From assembly GCA_020637055.1 (NCBI GenBank), contig JACJWR010000001.1:682001-746000 (forward strand): a DNA stretch of 64,000 nt, in the 5' to 3' direction. Below are positions 34,292-42,764 of this stretch, one piece after another. This DNA comes from Actinomycetota bacterium. Lineage in GTDB: Bacteria; Actinomycetota; Actinomycetes; S36-B12; UBA10799. Position numbers and translations under genes: made by a program. Numbering within the stretch: position 1 is the first letter of the stretch; each line of letters starts with the position of its first letter. Below the pieces are notes generated by a model. That model saw only the letters and a list, made by a program, of their open reading frames with translations. It was not told the origin of the DNA and searched no databases.

Positions 34292-34317
34292 GTCCTCTCA
34301 TCGATTCCGCAGAGGAC
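34292..34317 (+). promoter_or_regulatory. Hairpin sequestering the sirA ribosome-binding site
   Basis: GTCCTCT (34292-34298) pairs perfectly with AGAGGAC (34311-34317) around a 12-base loop. The right arm contains AGAGGA, the Shine-Dalgarno site seven bases before the sirA ATG. Upstream, GCGCGG/CCGCGC (34225-34230 with 34242-34247) and GAGGC/GCCTC (34236-34240 with 34249-34253) are mutually exclusive stems. This fits translational attenuation. Confidence 0.7.
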
Positions 34318-34323
34318 CCCGCC

Positions 34324-36054
34324 ATGCAAGCATTCAACCCGGCCGATTCCCACGACGCCCCCGGTTCGGCCGAAGCCGGGCCGGTGCGCCGCGCCCGCCC
34401 CGCCAGCCGACCCCGCAAGCCGCGTGACGAAGGACAGTGGGCGCTCGGATCCCGCACCCCCCTGAATCCCAACGAAGAGTTCAAGGCCGCCGACGGTGGT
34501 CTCAACGTCCGCCAGCGCATCGAGACCGTCTACGCCCGGGACGGGTTCGGCTCGATACCGGAGGACGACCTGCGCGGGCGCTTCCGATGGTGGGGGCTGT
34601 ACACCCAACGGCGGCCTGGGATTCCGGGCGGCAAGACCGCGTCGCTGCCGGTCGAGGAACTCGACGACGAGTTCTTCATGCTGCGGATCCGCTCCGACGG
34701 TGGTGCCCTGAACAGTCGCCAATTGCGCACCATCGCCGGCATCTCGGCAGAGTTCGGGCGCGGTCTGGCCGATGTCACCGACCGGCAGAACATCCAGTTG
34801 CACTGGATCGACGTGCGCGACATGCCCGAGATCTGGCGCCGGCTCGATGATGTCGGCCTGGGCACCACGGAGGCCTGCGGCGACACCCCACGGGTGGTGT
34901 TGGGTTCACCACTCGCCGGAGTGGCGGCAGACGAGATCATCGACGGCACCCCGGTGATCGAGCAGATCGTGCGGCGCTTCGTCGGGGACCCCGAGTTCGC
35001 CAACTTGCCTCGGAAGTTCAAGTCGGCCGTCTCCGGATCGCCGCGGCAGGATGTGGCACACGAGATCAACGACTTGTCGTTGCTGGGTGTGGTCCACCCC
35101 GAGCACGGCGCGGGCTTCGACGTCTGGGTGGGCGGGGGCCTGTCGACGAATCCGATGCTTGCCCAACGACTGGGTGCCTGGGTGTCCGCCGATGAGGCAG
35201 CGGAGGTCTATGGCGCGGTGATCGCGCTGTTCCGCGACTACGGCTACCGCCGGTTGCGCGCCAAGGCCCGGCTCAAGTTCCTGCTCCGTGACTGGGGCGT
35301 GGAGAGGTTCCGGGAGGTGCTCGAGCAGGAGTATCTGGGTCGCAGGCTGGTCGACGGCCCGGCGCCGCCAGCGCCCGAGTCCGGCGAGCGGGACCACATC
35401 GGAATCCACGCCCAGCGCGATGGTGCGGTCTATGTCGGGGCCGCGACCACCGTCGGCCGAACCGATGCGGCAACCCTCGCCGCCGTCGCCGACTTGGCCG
35501 AGCAGTACGGCCGGGGCCGGATCCGGTTGACCCCGTGGCAGAACCTGGTGCTGCTCGACATAGATCCGACCAGCGCCGAGGTGGTGGCCGAGCGCCTCGG
35601 GTCGCTGGGACTGCGGACGGCGCCGAGTCCGTTCCGCCGGTCCGCGATGGCGTGCACCGGTATCGAGTTCTGCAAGTTGGCGATCTCGGAGACGAAAGGC
35701 CGCGCTGCCGCGTTGGTCGACCATCTCGAATCGGCCCTTCCGGATTTTGCCGAGCCGATCGCGATCCACGTCAACGGCTGCCCGAATTCCTGCGCTCGGT
35801 TCCAGATCGCCGACATCGGTCTCAAAGGTGTGCTCGTCGATCGGGATGGTGAACAGATGGAGGGTTTCCAGGTGCACCTGGGGGGTTCGCTGGGGGAGTC
35901 GGCCGGGTTCGGCCGTTCCCCGAAGGGGCTGCGGTTGTCGGGCAGCGAAATCCCGGACTACGTGGAGCGGGTATTGCGCCGATTCCGGGAAGCCGGCGAC
36001 GGTCGCAGCTTCGCTCAATGGGCCGCCGAGACCGACGAGGAGGACCTGCGATGA
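34324..36054 (+). CDS. sirA: Ferredoxin-dependent sulfite reductase
   Basis: 576 residues with siroheme/4Fe-4S ligands in ACTGIEFC (C444, C450) and NGCPNSC (C486, C490). Both ferredoxin-like halves are present, with NIQLHWIDVRDMPEIW and GGLSTNPMLAQRLG typical of the NirA/SirA group. It reduces sulfite to sulfide with six electrons for cysteine synthesis. Nitrite reductase is an alternative, but the company of cysH and siroheme genes supports sulfite. Translation is probably controlled by the upstream leader. ATGA overlap with cysH. Confidence 0.93.
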   Translation: MQAFNPADSHDAPGSAEAGPVRRARPASRPRKPRDEGQWALGSRTPLNPNEEFKAADGGLNVRQRIETVYARDGFGSIPEDDLRGRFRWWGLYTQRRPGIPGGKTASLPVEELDDEFFMLRIRSDGGALNSRQLRTIAGISAEFGRGLADVTDRQNIQLHWIDVRDMPEIWRRLDDVGLGTTEACGDTPRVVLGSPLAGVAADEIIDGTPVIEQIVRRFVGDPEFANLPRKFKSAVSGSPRQDVAHEINDLSLLGVVHPEHGAGFDVWVGGGLSTNPMLAQRLGAWVSADEAAEVYGAVIALFRDYGYRRLRAKARLKFLLRDWGVERFREVLEQEYLGRRLVDGPAPPAPESGERDHIGIHAQRDGAVYVGAATTVGRTDAATLAAVADLAEQYGRGRIRLTPWQNLVLLDIDPTSAEVVAERLGSLGLRTAPSPFRRSAMACTGIEFCKLAISETKGRAAALVDHLESALPDFAEPIAIHVNGCPNSCARFQIADIGLKGVLVDRDGEQMEGFQVHLGGSLGESAGFGRSPKGLRLSGSEIPDYVERVLRRFREAGDGRSFAQWAAETDEEDLR

Positions 36055-36758
36055 GCCAGCGTCCCGATCGGGAGCAGGTGTTGGACTGGGTGGCCGAGGC
36101 GGCGGGGCGTTTCAACCCCGGCAGCCATCCCGAGGACGTGCTGGTGTGGGCCGCGGAGAAGGTGGGAGTGCGCCGGTTGGCGGTGGCGACGTCCTTCGCC
36201 GACACGGTGCTGACACACCTCGCGGCTCGCGCGTTGCCCGGTGTGGACGTGCTGTTCGTCGACACCGGATATCACTTCGTCGAGACGATCGGGCTGCGCG
36301 ATGCCGTCGCCGACGTCTACGACGTGACATTGCGCACCCTGGCGCCGGTGGCGAGCGTGGCCGAGCAGGACGCAGCCGAGGGCCCGGAACTCTACGCCCG
36401 TAATCCGGACAAGTGCTGCGCGCTACGCAAGGTGGCACCGTTCTCGGCGGCCCTCCAGGAGTACTCCGCGTGGGCTTCCGGTCTGCGCCGGGACGACCAC
36501 AACTCCCGTGCCGATGTGGAACTGGTGACGTTGGACCCGCGACGCGATCTGCTCAAGATCAACCCCTTGGCCCACTGGACGCAGGAGCAGGTCGACGCCT
36601 ACACCGAGGAGCAATCTCTGTTGGTCAACCCACTGGTCGAACTCGGGTACCGATCTGTGGGCTGCGCACCGTGCACCGCACCGGTCGCCGAGGGTGCAGA
36701 CCCCCGGTCGGGCCGCTGGGCCGGCTTCGGCAAGCTCGAATGCGGGATGCACTCATGA
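36051..36758 (+). CDS. cysH: Adenylylsulfate (APS) reductase
   Basis: Cysteine pairs DKCCALRK and GCAPCTAPV form the 4Fe-4S site that marks APS-type rather than PAPS-type enzymes, and the C-terminal ECGMH has the catalytic cysteine. The P-loop-like start is LAVATSFADTVL. 235 residues. Makes sulfite for SirA from adenylylsulfate; no ATP sulfurylase genes lie in the window. Overlaps sirA and cysG by four bases each. Confidence 0.94.
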   Translation: MSQRPDREQVLDWVAEAAGRFNPGSHPEDVLVWAAEKVGVRRLAVATSFADTVLTHLAARALPGVDVLFVDTGYHFVETIGLRDAVADVYDVTLRTLAPVASVAEQDAAEGPELYARNPDKCCALRKVAPFSAALQEYSAWASGLRRDDHNSRADVELVTLDPRRDLLKINPLAHWTQEQVDAYTEEQSLLVNPLVELGYRSVGCAPCTAPVAEGADPRSGRWAGFGKLECGMHS

Positions 36759-38071
36759 CCGCCGCGTCGGGACTGGATCCCGCAGCCGGCGTCACCGCCG
36801 GCGTCGAGCGGCTTCCGCTGTTCCTCGACCTTCGGCAGCGTCGCGTCGCGGTGGTGGGCGGCGGCCGGGTGGCGGCACGCAAACTGGCCGAACTCACGGT
36901 CGCCGGGGCACGGCCGTTGGTCGTCGCGCCGACCGTGACGCCTGCGATCGCGGAATTGGCTGCGGCAGGCGTGGTCGAGTGGAAGTCGCGGAGGTACACG
37001 AGGGGAGATCTGGAAGGTGCGTGGCTAGCCTTCGCGGCCACCGATGAACCTGCCGTCAACCGGCAGGTGGTGGCTGACGCGGAGGCCGACCGAGTTTGGG
37101 CGGTCGACTGCTCGTCGGCCACCGAATCGCCTGCCTGGGGTGCCCTTCGCGTGCCTGCGGGCGATGGCGTCACCGTGGCTGTCAGCGGCGGCGGCGACCC
37201 AGGGCGGGGAAAGGCGCTGGCCGCTGCGGTGGAGTCGATGCTGGACGTCGGCGAACTCCCCAGCCGGCGGGTGCGGGAGGGTTCGCCGGGACGCGTCTAC
37301 CTGGTCGGCGGCGGGCCGGGTGACCCGGAGCTGATCACGGTGCGCGGGCGCCGACTGCTGGCGGTGGCCGACGTGGTGGTGATGGATCGCCTGGCGCCTT
37401 GGCCGGCCTTGGCCACGCTGGCCGCCGACGTCGAGGTGATCGATGTGGGCAAGGCGCCGGGCCGCCACGCGATGAGCCAAGAGCAGATCAATGACCTCTT
37501 GGTGCACCGCGCCCGAGCCGGGAAGGTGGTCGTACGACTCAAGGGTGGCGATCCGTTCGTGCTCGGCCGCGGCGGCGAAGAAGCACTCGCCTGCGCTGCT
37601 GCGGGGGTTCCGGTGACGGTGGTGCCCGGCGTGACATCGGCGGTGTCGGTACCGGCCGCGGCGGGTATTCCGGTCACCCACCGCGGAGTCGCCGCATCCT
37701 TCCTCATGGTGTCCGCCCACACCGCAGACGAGGCGCTGGCCAGGGCCCGGCAGGTCTCATCGGACACCACGCTGGTGCTGCTGATGGGGGTGAAGACTCT
37801 GCCGGCGGTCGTGGCGGGATTGATCGATTCCGGGCGTGATCCTGCCACGCCGGTGGCGATCGTGGAACGTGGCTGGCAGCCTGGGCAGCGCACCACGGTC
37901 GGGGACTTGACCGATATCGCCGCGCGTGCCGACGCCGCCGGGGTGCAGTCGCCGGCTGTGGTGGTAGTGGGCGACGTGGTGGGGCTGCGCGCCCGGCTCC
38001 TCGCCCCGGACGCGGTCGGATCGGACCGCGTGCCGGTGGCCGTGGCCGCCATGGCGGGTGATCCCCGATGA
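36755..38071 (+). CDS. cysG: Siroheme synthase: precorrin-2 dehydrogenase/chelatase fused to uroporphyrinogen-III methyltransferase
   Basis: 438 residues. The N-terminal Met8p-like domain has the NAD-binding loop VAVVGGGRVAARK and KxxE-type residues. The C-terminal methyltransferase has YLVGGGPGDPELITVRG and the canonical substrate loop RLKGGDPFVLGRGGEEAL. It turns uroporphyrinogen III into siroheme precursor for SirA. Linker is short (about residues 170-185). Compare the degenerate copy fused to HemD. Confidence 0.92.
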   Translation: MTAASGLDPAAGVTAGVERLPLFLDLRQRRVAVVGGGRVAARKLAELTVAGARPLVVAPTVTPAIAELAAAGVVEWKSRRYTRGDLEGAWLAFAATDEPAVNRQVVADAEADRVWAVDCSSATESPAWGALRVPAGDGVTVAVSGGGDPGRGKALAAAVESMLDVGELPSRRVREGSPGRVYLVGGGPGDPELITVRGRRLLAVADVVVMDRLAPWPALATLAADVEVIDVGKAPGRHAMSQEQINDLLVHRARAGKVVVRLKGGDPFVLGRGGEEALACAAAGVPVTVVPGVTSAVSVPAAAGIPVTHRGVAASFLMVSAHTADEALARARQVSSDTTLVLLMGVKTLPAVVAGLIDSGRDPATPVAIVERGWQPGQRTTVGDLTDIAARADAAGVQSPAVVVVGDVVGLRARLLAPDAVGSDRVPVAVAAMAGDPR

Positions 38072-38844
38072 TCGTGCTGCTGGCCCATGGCAGTCCCGAT
38101 CCGCGACACGGCATCGGCGTGAACCGCCTGGCAGGGGCCGTTGAGGCCGCCCTGGACATGCCCGTTCGGGTGGCGTACCTCGCTCACCAGGGGCCGACGC
38201 TGGTGCAGGCTGGGGCCGAGATCGACGAGTATCCGAGCGAAGGCTCTCGGCCAACGGTGAGGCAGGTCGACGTCCTGCCGCTGCTGCTCAGTGCCGGGGA
38301 ACACTATCGACGCGACGTCCCCGAACTGCTGCACGACGCAGCACTCACCCGACCGGATCTCGTCTGGCGGGAACTGCCGCTGCTACCGCCGGCTGAGTTG
38401 GCTTCGGCTGTGGTGGCGGCCACCGGCGCGGCCGAAGCGGGACCTCCCACGCGGTCAAATCCGATCGGTGTCGTCGGAGTTGCGGCCGGGTCGAGCCGGC
38501 ACGGGGCGTTGGATCGATTCGAGGACCTCGCCCGGTTGCTGCGTCCGGCCGGGGTCGAGATGGTGATCGCGAATGGACCGAGTCAGATCGCGAGCGCCGC
38601 CGAGTTGCTCACAAGTCTGGGCACCAGCGCACCGGTGGTCCTGCCGCTGATGTTCGCCGACGGCTTCCTTGCCCAGGCAAGCCGCCGCGCCGCTGAAGCG
38701 GTTGGACTGCGCTGGTCGCCGCCGGTCGGGGAGCGACCGGAATGCACGTCCGCCCTGGCGGGATGGGTAGCGGCGCACGTGAGTCACGCCACCCATTTCA
38801 AGGCTCCCGCTATCGCTACGACGGCTGGTGGCGCACCCTGGTGA
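38068..38844 (+). CDS. Sirohydrochlorin chelatase-like (CbiX/SirB family)
   Basis: It begins MIVLLAHGSPDPRHG, with the catalytic His, and the duplicated fold shows a second segment, GVVGVAAGSSRHG (about residue 140), with a second His. 258 residues, so the long two-domain form. It inserts iron in siroheme. Overlaps cysG by four bases, the last gene of the operon. Mycobacteria carry a related gene (che1) after cysH, from memory. Confidence 0.87.
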   Translation: MIVLLAHGSPDPRHGIGVNRLAGAVEAALDMPVRVAYLAHQGPTLVQAGAEIDEYPSEGSRPTVRQVDVLPLLLSAGEHYRRDVPELLHDAALTRPDLVWRELPLLPPAELASAVVAATGAAEAGPPTRSNPIGVVGVAAGSSRHGALDRFEDLARLLRPAGVEMVIANGPSQIASAAELLTSLGTSAPVVLPLMFADGFLAQASRRAAEAVGLRWSPPVGERPECTSALAGWVAAHVSHATHFKAPAIATTAGGAPW

Positions 38845-38851
38845 GGTGGGT

Positions 38852-39562
38852 GTGTCGAAACGGATCAGCAAGGAGGCGGTGGCGCTCGGAGCCGCCGCCC
38901 TCCTGGTGGGCGGCTCCCTGCTGGTCGGTCAGCAGGCGATGAAGTCCGAGGGCGCTCCGGCAGTCTCACCGACATCCGCTGCCCCCTCGGCGAGAGACAC
39001 TCGGTCGAACACGGTAGTCGCGGTCAACTCGGAGTCTCCGGCCAGTGCAGCGGCCGCGTGGAATGCCACCGCCTTGCGCACCCTGCCGGGTTCGGTGGTG
39101 ATCGTGCCGCCGTCGTCGTCGACGCAATGTCCCGATGTGGAGGCGGAGGCCGCTAGGGCTGCTGCAGCGATCGAGCGCACCGTGGTGTGTTCGGCCACGG
39201 ATCCGTTCCGGCTCGCCAATGCTCACGCTTCGCTGCGACACTCCATCAACGTCACGCAGGGGCGGGTTGGCTCGCTGGTGCTGCTGGGGGAGGGCTGGAC
39301 CGAGCAGCCGCCGGTACCGCTGCCGGAGGCGCAGTGGGGGGACCCGATGGCGGTGGCCATCGCGGTCCAATACGCCGAGAACTCGGGCACGCTGCCGGAC
39401 ATGTCGGGTATCGACGTGGTGATCGCCGGACCGCCGCCAACGCCGGAGCTGCGCACCTTCTGGGACGCCTACTTCGAGGCCGCCGGCGCGTCCACGGTGG
39501 AGTGGGCGACGAGTTGGGCCGCCGCCAGCGAGATGCCCTCCTCAGGGCCGTCCGCAGGGTAG
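38852..39562 (+). CDS. Exported hypothetical protein, membrane-anchored
   Basis: A single N-terminal helix (VALGAAALLVGGSLLVGQ) then a Ser/Ala/Thr-rich linker and a domain to residue 237 without known motif. GTG at 38852 has GAGG upstream; a GTG at 38828 is an alternative. It overlaps the siroheme operon's tail by none and the GH3 gene by 21 bp at the 3' ends. Two cysteines (TQCPD and VVCSA) about 27 residues apart could pair outside the cell. Unknown function. Confidence 0.65.
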   Translation: MSKRISKEAVALGAAALLVGGSLLVGQQAMKSEGAPAVSPTSAAPSARDTRSNTVVAVNSESPASAAAAWNATALRTLPGSVVIVPPSSSTQCPDVEAEAARAAAAIERTVVCSATDPFRLANAHASLRHSINVTQGRVGSLVLLGEGWTEQPPVPLPEAQWGDPMAVAIAVQYAENSGTLPDMSGIDVVIAGPPPTPELRTFWDAYFEAAGASTVEWATSWAAASEMPSSGPSAG

Positions 39563-40840
39563 CGCGGTCAGGCTGCGCACCGCCGAGTCGATGAGTTGCT
39601 GGCGTTTGCCCTGGTCGTTGCCAGCCCATTCGGTCACCGCGGCCACCGAACCCCAGTAGTGGGCGGCGCCAGAGACCAGCGCCATGTCCGCGCCGGCCGA
39701 GATCGCGCTCACCACCGCCTGCGGCACGGTGAGCCGATCAGTGATCGCCTTCATGCCGGACAAGTCATCGGTGATCACCGGACCTTGGAAGCCGGTGATC
39801 TCCCGGAGCGCCGCGTACGCGGCCGGATCCACTGAGGTCGGGGTTTCGGAGTCGAAGGACAATCCCGGCACCACGAGGTGTCCCATCATGACCATCCAGG
39901 GACCGGGCTGGGCGAGCAGTTGGGTGTAGACCGGCACGTCGCGAGCCTGCAACACGTTCCACGGATCGGTGGTGGCGAGTTGGATGTGCGAATCGCCGTT
40001 GGCCGAACCGTGCCCAGGGAAGTGTTTGAGCACCGGCAGCACGCCGTTGTCGCGCAGGCCGTCGGCGAAGGCCCCGGCGTAGGTGACGACGGTGGCCGGG
40101 TCGCTGCCGTAGGAGCGCGCCCCCACGATCGGGCTTCCGAGGTCGAGGTCCGCCATCGGTGCGTAGTCGACGTTGATGCCGTAGTACTGCATGGCCCCGG
40201 CCCGATCCGCGGCGAGGCTGCGCACCTGCTGCGGGCTCATGGTCGCGGCCTGCTCGCGCGGGCTGGGCATGGTGCCGATCAGGCCGGCGTGGTCGGAGAC
40301 CGAGCCGCCCTCGTAGTCCACGGCGACGAAGGGCTGCGGGTTGGTCGGGAAGGCGGGGCTACCGGGTCGGAAGGCGCCGGCGTTGAGTCCACCGGAACCG
40401 TCCGGCAGGAACACTCCGCCGACTCCGGCACCGAGCCAGTTTGGCCATCCCGCACCGGCATCGAAGCCGGGAACCACCAGGAACTGGGCAAGCTGTTCGT
40501 TCGACCACCCGGCCGGGTTGGGGCACGCCGCCGGAACCACCAGGCCGGTGGCCGCCGGGGTCTGCGTCCCAGGTGTGACCGGCTGATCGGGCGCGGGTGC
40601 GCCGGGAGGTGCGTCGGCCGCAAGACCGGACTCGGCGGCGGCCGTCACTGGCGCCAACTCTTGCTGATCTCCGGTGCTGCCGGCCAACAGTCCGGCTGCC
40701 AGAGCGGCGGCGCCGAGTGGGACTCCGACTGCGATCCACCGCTTGCTGGTGTTCGCATCCCGAGTCCCTCGAACCGCATCCCAGATCACACGCGGGCGCG
40801 CGTCGGCGGGCGCATCCTCTGCGGTACGGGTGGTGGGCAT
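39542..40840 (-). CDS. Glycoside hydrolase family 3 (beta-N-acetylhexosaminidase-like)
   Basis: A transmembrane anchor near residue 35, a Pro/Ala linker, then a GH3 barrel with LKHFPGHGSANGDSH, the His/Asp dyad region of NagZ-like enzymes, and the nucleophile loop VITDDLSGMKAI. 432 residues. Likely releases GlcNAc from peptidoglycan fragments outside the cell. The start at 40840 avoids 17 residues from the upstream ATG (40891), which has no better site. Confidence 0.85.
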   Translation of the reverse strand: MPTTRTAEDAPADARPRVIWDAVRGTRDANTSKRWIAVGVPLGAAALAAGLLAGSTGDQQELAPVTAAAESGLAADAPPGAPAPDQPVTPGTQTPAATGLVVPAACPNPAGWSNEQLAQFLVVPGFDAGAGWPNWLGAGVGGVFLPDGSGGLNAGAFRPGSPAFPTNPQPFVAVDYEGGSVSDHAGLIGTMPSPREQAATMSPQQVRSLAADRAGAMQYYGINVDYAPMADLDLGSPIVGARSYGSDPATVVTYAGAFADGLRDNGVLPVLKHFPGHGSANGDSHIQLATTDPWNVLQARDVPVYTQLLAQPGPWMVMMGHLVVPGLSFDSETPTSVDPAAYAALREITGFQGPVITDDLSGMKAITDRLTVPQAVVSAISAGADMALVSGAAHYWGSVAAVTEWAGNDQGKRQQLIDSAVRSLTALPCGRP

Positions 40841-40909
40841 CGTCCCAGTATCACGGGTGGCGGGGCCAGCGCCCCTGAGGCCCGCCGACATTGTGTGATC
40901 TGGCTGACG

Positions 40910-41389
40910 TCATTCCGCCGGGCCTTCACCGCGGTCCGCGGGTGGTGACACGAGTTCGTGGGCCAGTCGGCGACCGACCTCCATCTCCGGTTCGACGATG
41001 TTCGCCACCCCGATCTGACGCAGGATCCGGGCGTGCTCGTTGCTGAGCGCCTTCACCCACAGGGTCGGGATCCCGAAATCGACCAGGTGGGAGGCGGTCA
41101 GGATGCTTGCCTCCAGGTTGGTGCCGATGCCCAGCACGACCCGGTCGAAGTCTGGGATTGCGAGTTGTTTCAGGGCATCGATAGACGTGGAGTCGGCGCG
41201 GGCCACGAAAGTCAGGTGATCGGCGAGTTGAGTCACCAGATTCTGGTCGACGTCGATGCCGAGGACCTCCACCCCTGCCGATTCAAGGTTCAGCGCCACG
41301 GAACTGCCGAATCGTCCGAGTCCGATCACGGCGGCGGAGTTCCCCGACGCGATCCGGGAGGGGATGCGGTGGGCGAGCGACTTAGCCAA
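40910..41389 (-). CDS. KtrA/TrkA-like potassium channel regulator, N-terminal domain only
   Basis: A Rossmann domain, AAVIGLGRFGSSVALNLESAG, continuing to NIVEPEMEVGRRLAHEL, the usual end of the RCK_N domain. The protein stops at 159 residues, whereas KtrA proteins are usually about 220 with an RCK_C nucleotide-sensing domain. No RCK_C sequence follows in any frame I can see. Overlaps the TrkH-like gene by 8 bp. It may still gate the channel, or be missing its sensor. Confidence 0.82.
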   Translation of the reverse strand: MAKSLAHRIPSRIASGNSAAVIGLGRFGSSVALNLESAGVEVLGIDVDQNLVTQLADHLTFVARADSTSIDALKQLAIPDFDRVVLGIGTNLEASILTASHLVDFGIPTLWVKALSNEHARILRQIGVANIVEPEMEVGRRLAHELVSPPADRGEGPAE

Positions 41390-42758
41390 TGTAGGGCCTC
41401 TCTTCCGGCAGGGAGTAGTGCAGCGTTCGGGTGTTGAGCGCCAGCGCGGTGGCGAAGGTGATCGGGCCGAGGCGGCCGATGAACATCAGCACCATCAGCA
41501 GGAACTGTTCGGCCGTGTTCAGGGATGCGGTGATCCCGGTGGACAACCCCACGGTGGACATGGCGGAGGTGACTTCGGTGAAGACGGCCGACAGATCGTA
41601 GGGCGTCATTGCGAGCATCAGGCCGGTGGCCACCAGGATCGTGGTGGTGAAGGCCGACGCCACCGCGATCGCGCCGCGCTGGGCCGATGGGCTCACCGTG
41701 CGGTCGAACACCCGGGTATCCGGGTTGCCACGCACCTCGGTGATCCAGATGGCGGCCAGCACGGCCACCGTGGTGATCTTCAACCCGCCGCCGGTGCCGG
41801 CCGGGCCGGCACCGATGTACATCAGGACGTCGGTCACGAACCAGGATTCGCTGCGCAGCTCGGTGACGTCCACCGAGTTGAAACCGCCGGTTCGGGGGAA
41901 CACGCTGAGTCCGATGGCGGCGAGCGTCTTACCCGGGATGCTGAGCGGGCCCAAGGTGCCCTCGTTGGTCCACTCGGTGAGCAGGAAGAGTCCGAATCCG
42001 GCGATCAGCAGGGTGGCCGTCCCGATCATCATGATGCGGGTGTGGATGGTCCAGCGGTGGTGCCGCACCGAGCGGTAGAGCGCTTTCCGGTGGTTCCATA
42101 GTTCCAGCAGCACCGGCAGGCCGAGACCGCCTACCACGATGCCCACGCTGATCGGGATGATGATCCACCAGTCGCTGCCGAACCCGACCAGGTTGTCGGT
42201 GAACAGTGCGAAGCCGAGGTTGTTGAAGGCAGAGGCGCTGTGGAAGATGCCGTACCAGAGCGACTGGCGAAAGTCGTAGTCGTAGTGCAGGTAGAAGCGC
42301 AGGGTCAACAGCACCGCGATCACGCTTTGGACGATCAAGGCCACCCGGCCGACGGCGAACACCACCGACTTCACACTGCCCGGGTCGAGGCCGCCGACCT
42401 CGGTGGAGGCCGAGGCCCGGGCGCGTAGGCCGAGTCGGCGCGACAGCCGCATGAGCACCAGGGAGGTCAGGGTCATGACGCCGAGGCCGCCGAGTTCGCA
42501 CAGGACGAAGATCACGATGTGGCCGAAACCGGACCAGAAGGTCGCGGTGTCCACCACCGAGAGTCCGGTGACGCACACCACCGAGGTGGCCGTGAACGCA
42601 GCCTCGGTGAAGGAAGCACCGCCTTCGCCCTGCTGCGAGATGGGCAACAGCAGCAAAAGGATGCCCACGATCAGCAGGAAGAGGTAGGCGCTGACCACCA
42701 TGCCGGCCGGGCGGAGCCACCAGTGTCCCGATCTGGCGGGGGAGTAGGAGGAACTCAC
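41382..42758 (-). CDS. TrkH/KtrB-like potassium uptake protein
   Basis: 458 residues with about eight main helices and repeated pore loops, including TATSVVCVTGLSVVDT, HSASAFNNLGFAL, VFPRTGGFNSVD and AMSTVGLSTG, the selectivity-filter-type motifs of KtrB. It imports K+ (Na+-linked in some species). The regulator gene overlaps its stop. The GH13 gene ends 6 bp before its start, so they may be co-transcribed. Confidence 0.92.
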   Translation of the reverse strand: MSSSYSPARSGHWWLRPAGMVVSAYLFLLIVGILLLLLPISQQGEGGASFTEAAFTATSVVCVTGLSVVDTATFWSGFGHIVIFVLCELGGLGVMTLTSLVLMRLSRRLGLRARASASTEVGGLDPGSVKSVVFAVGRVALIVQSVIAVLLTLRFYLHYDYDFRQSLWYGIFHSASAFNNLGFALFTDNLVGFGSDWWIIIPISVGIVVGGLGLPVLLELWNHRKALYRSVRHHRWTIHTRIMMIGTATLLIAGFGLFLLTEWTNEGTLGPLSIPGKTLAAIGLSVFPRTGGFNSVDVTELRSESWFVTDVLMYIGAGPAGTGGGLKITTVAVLAAIWITEVRGNPDTRVFDRTVSPSAQRGAIAVASAFTTTILVATGLMLAMTPYDLSAVFTEVTSAMSTVGLSTGITASLNTAEQFLLMVLMFIGRLGPITFATALALNTRTLHYSLPEERPYIG

Positions 42759-42764
42759 AGTCGG

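Noticed and set aside
34036..34803. Reverse-strand frame across the sirA leader
   Set aside because: It is opposite sirA and the leader; no ribosome site or family motif.
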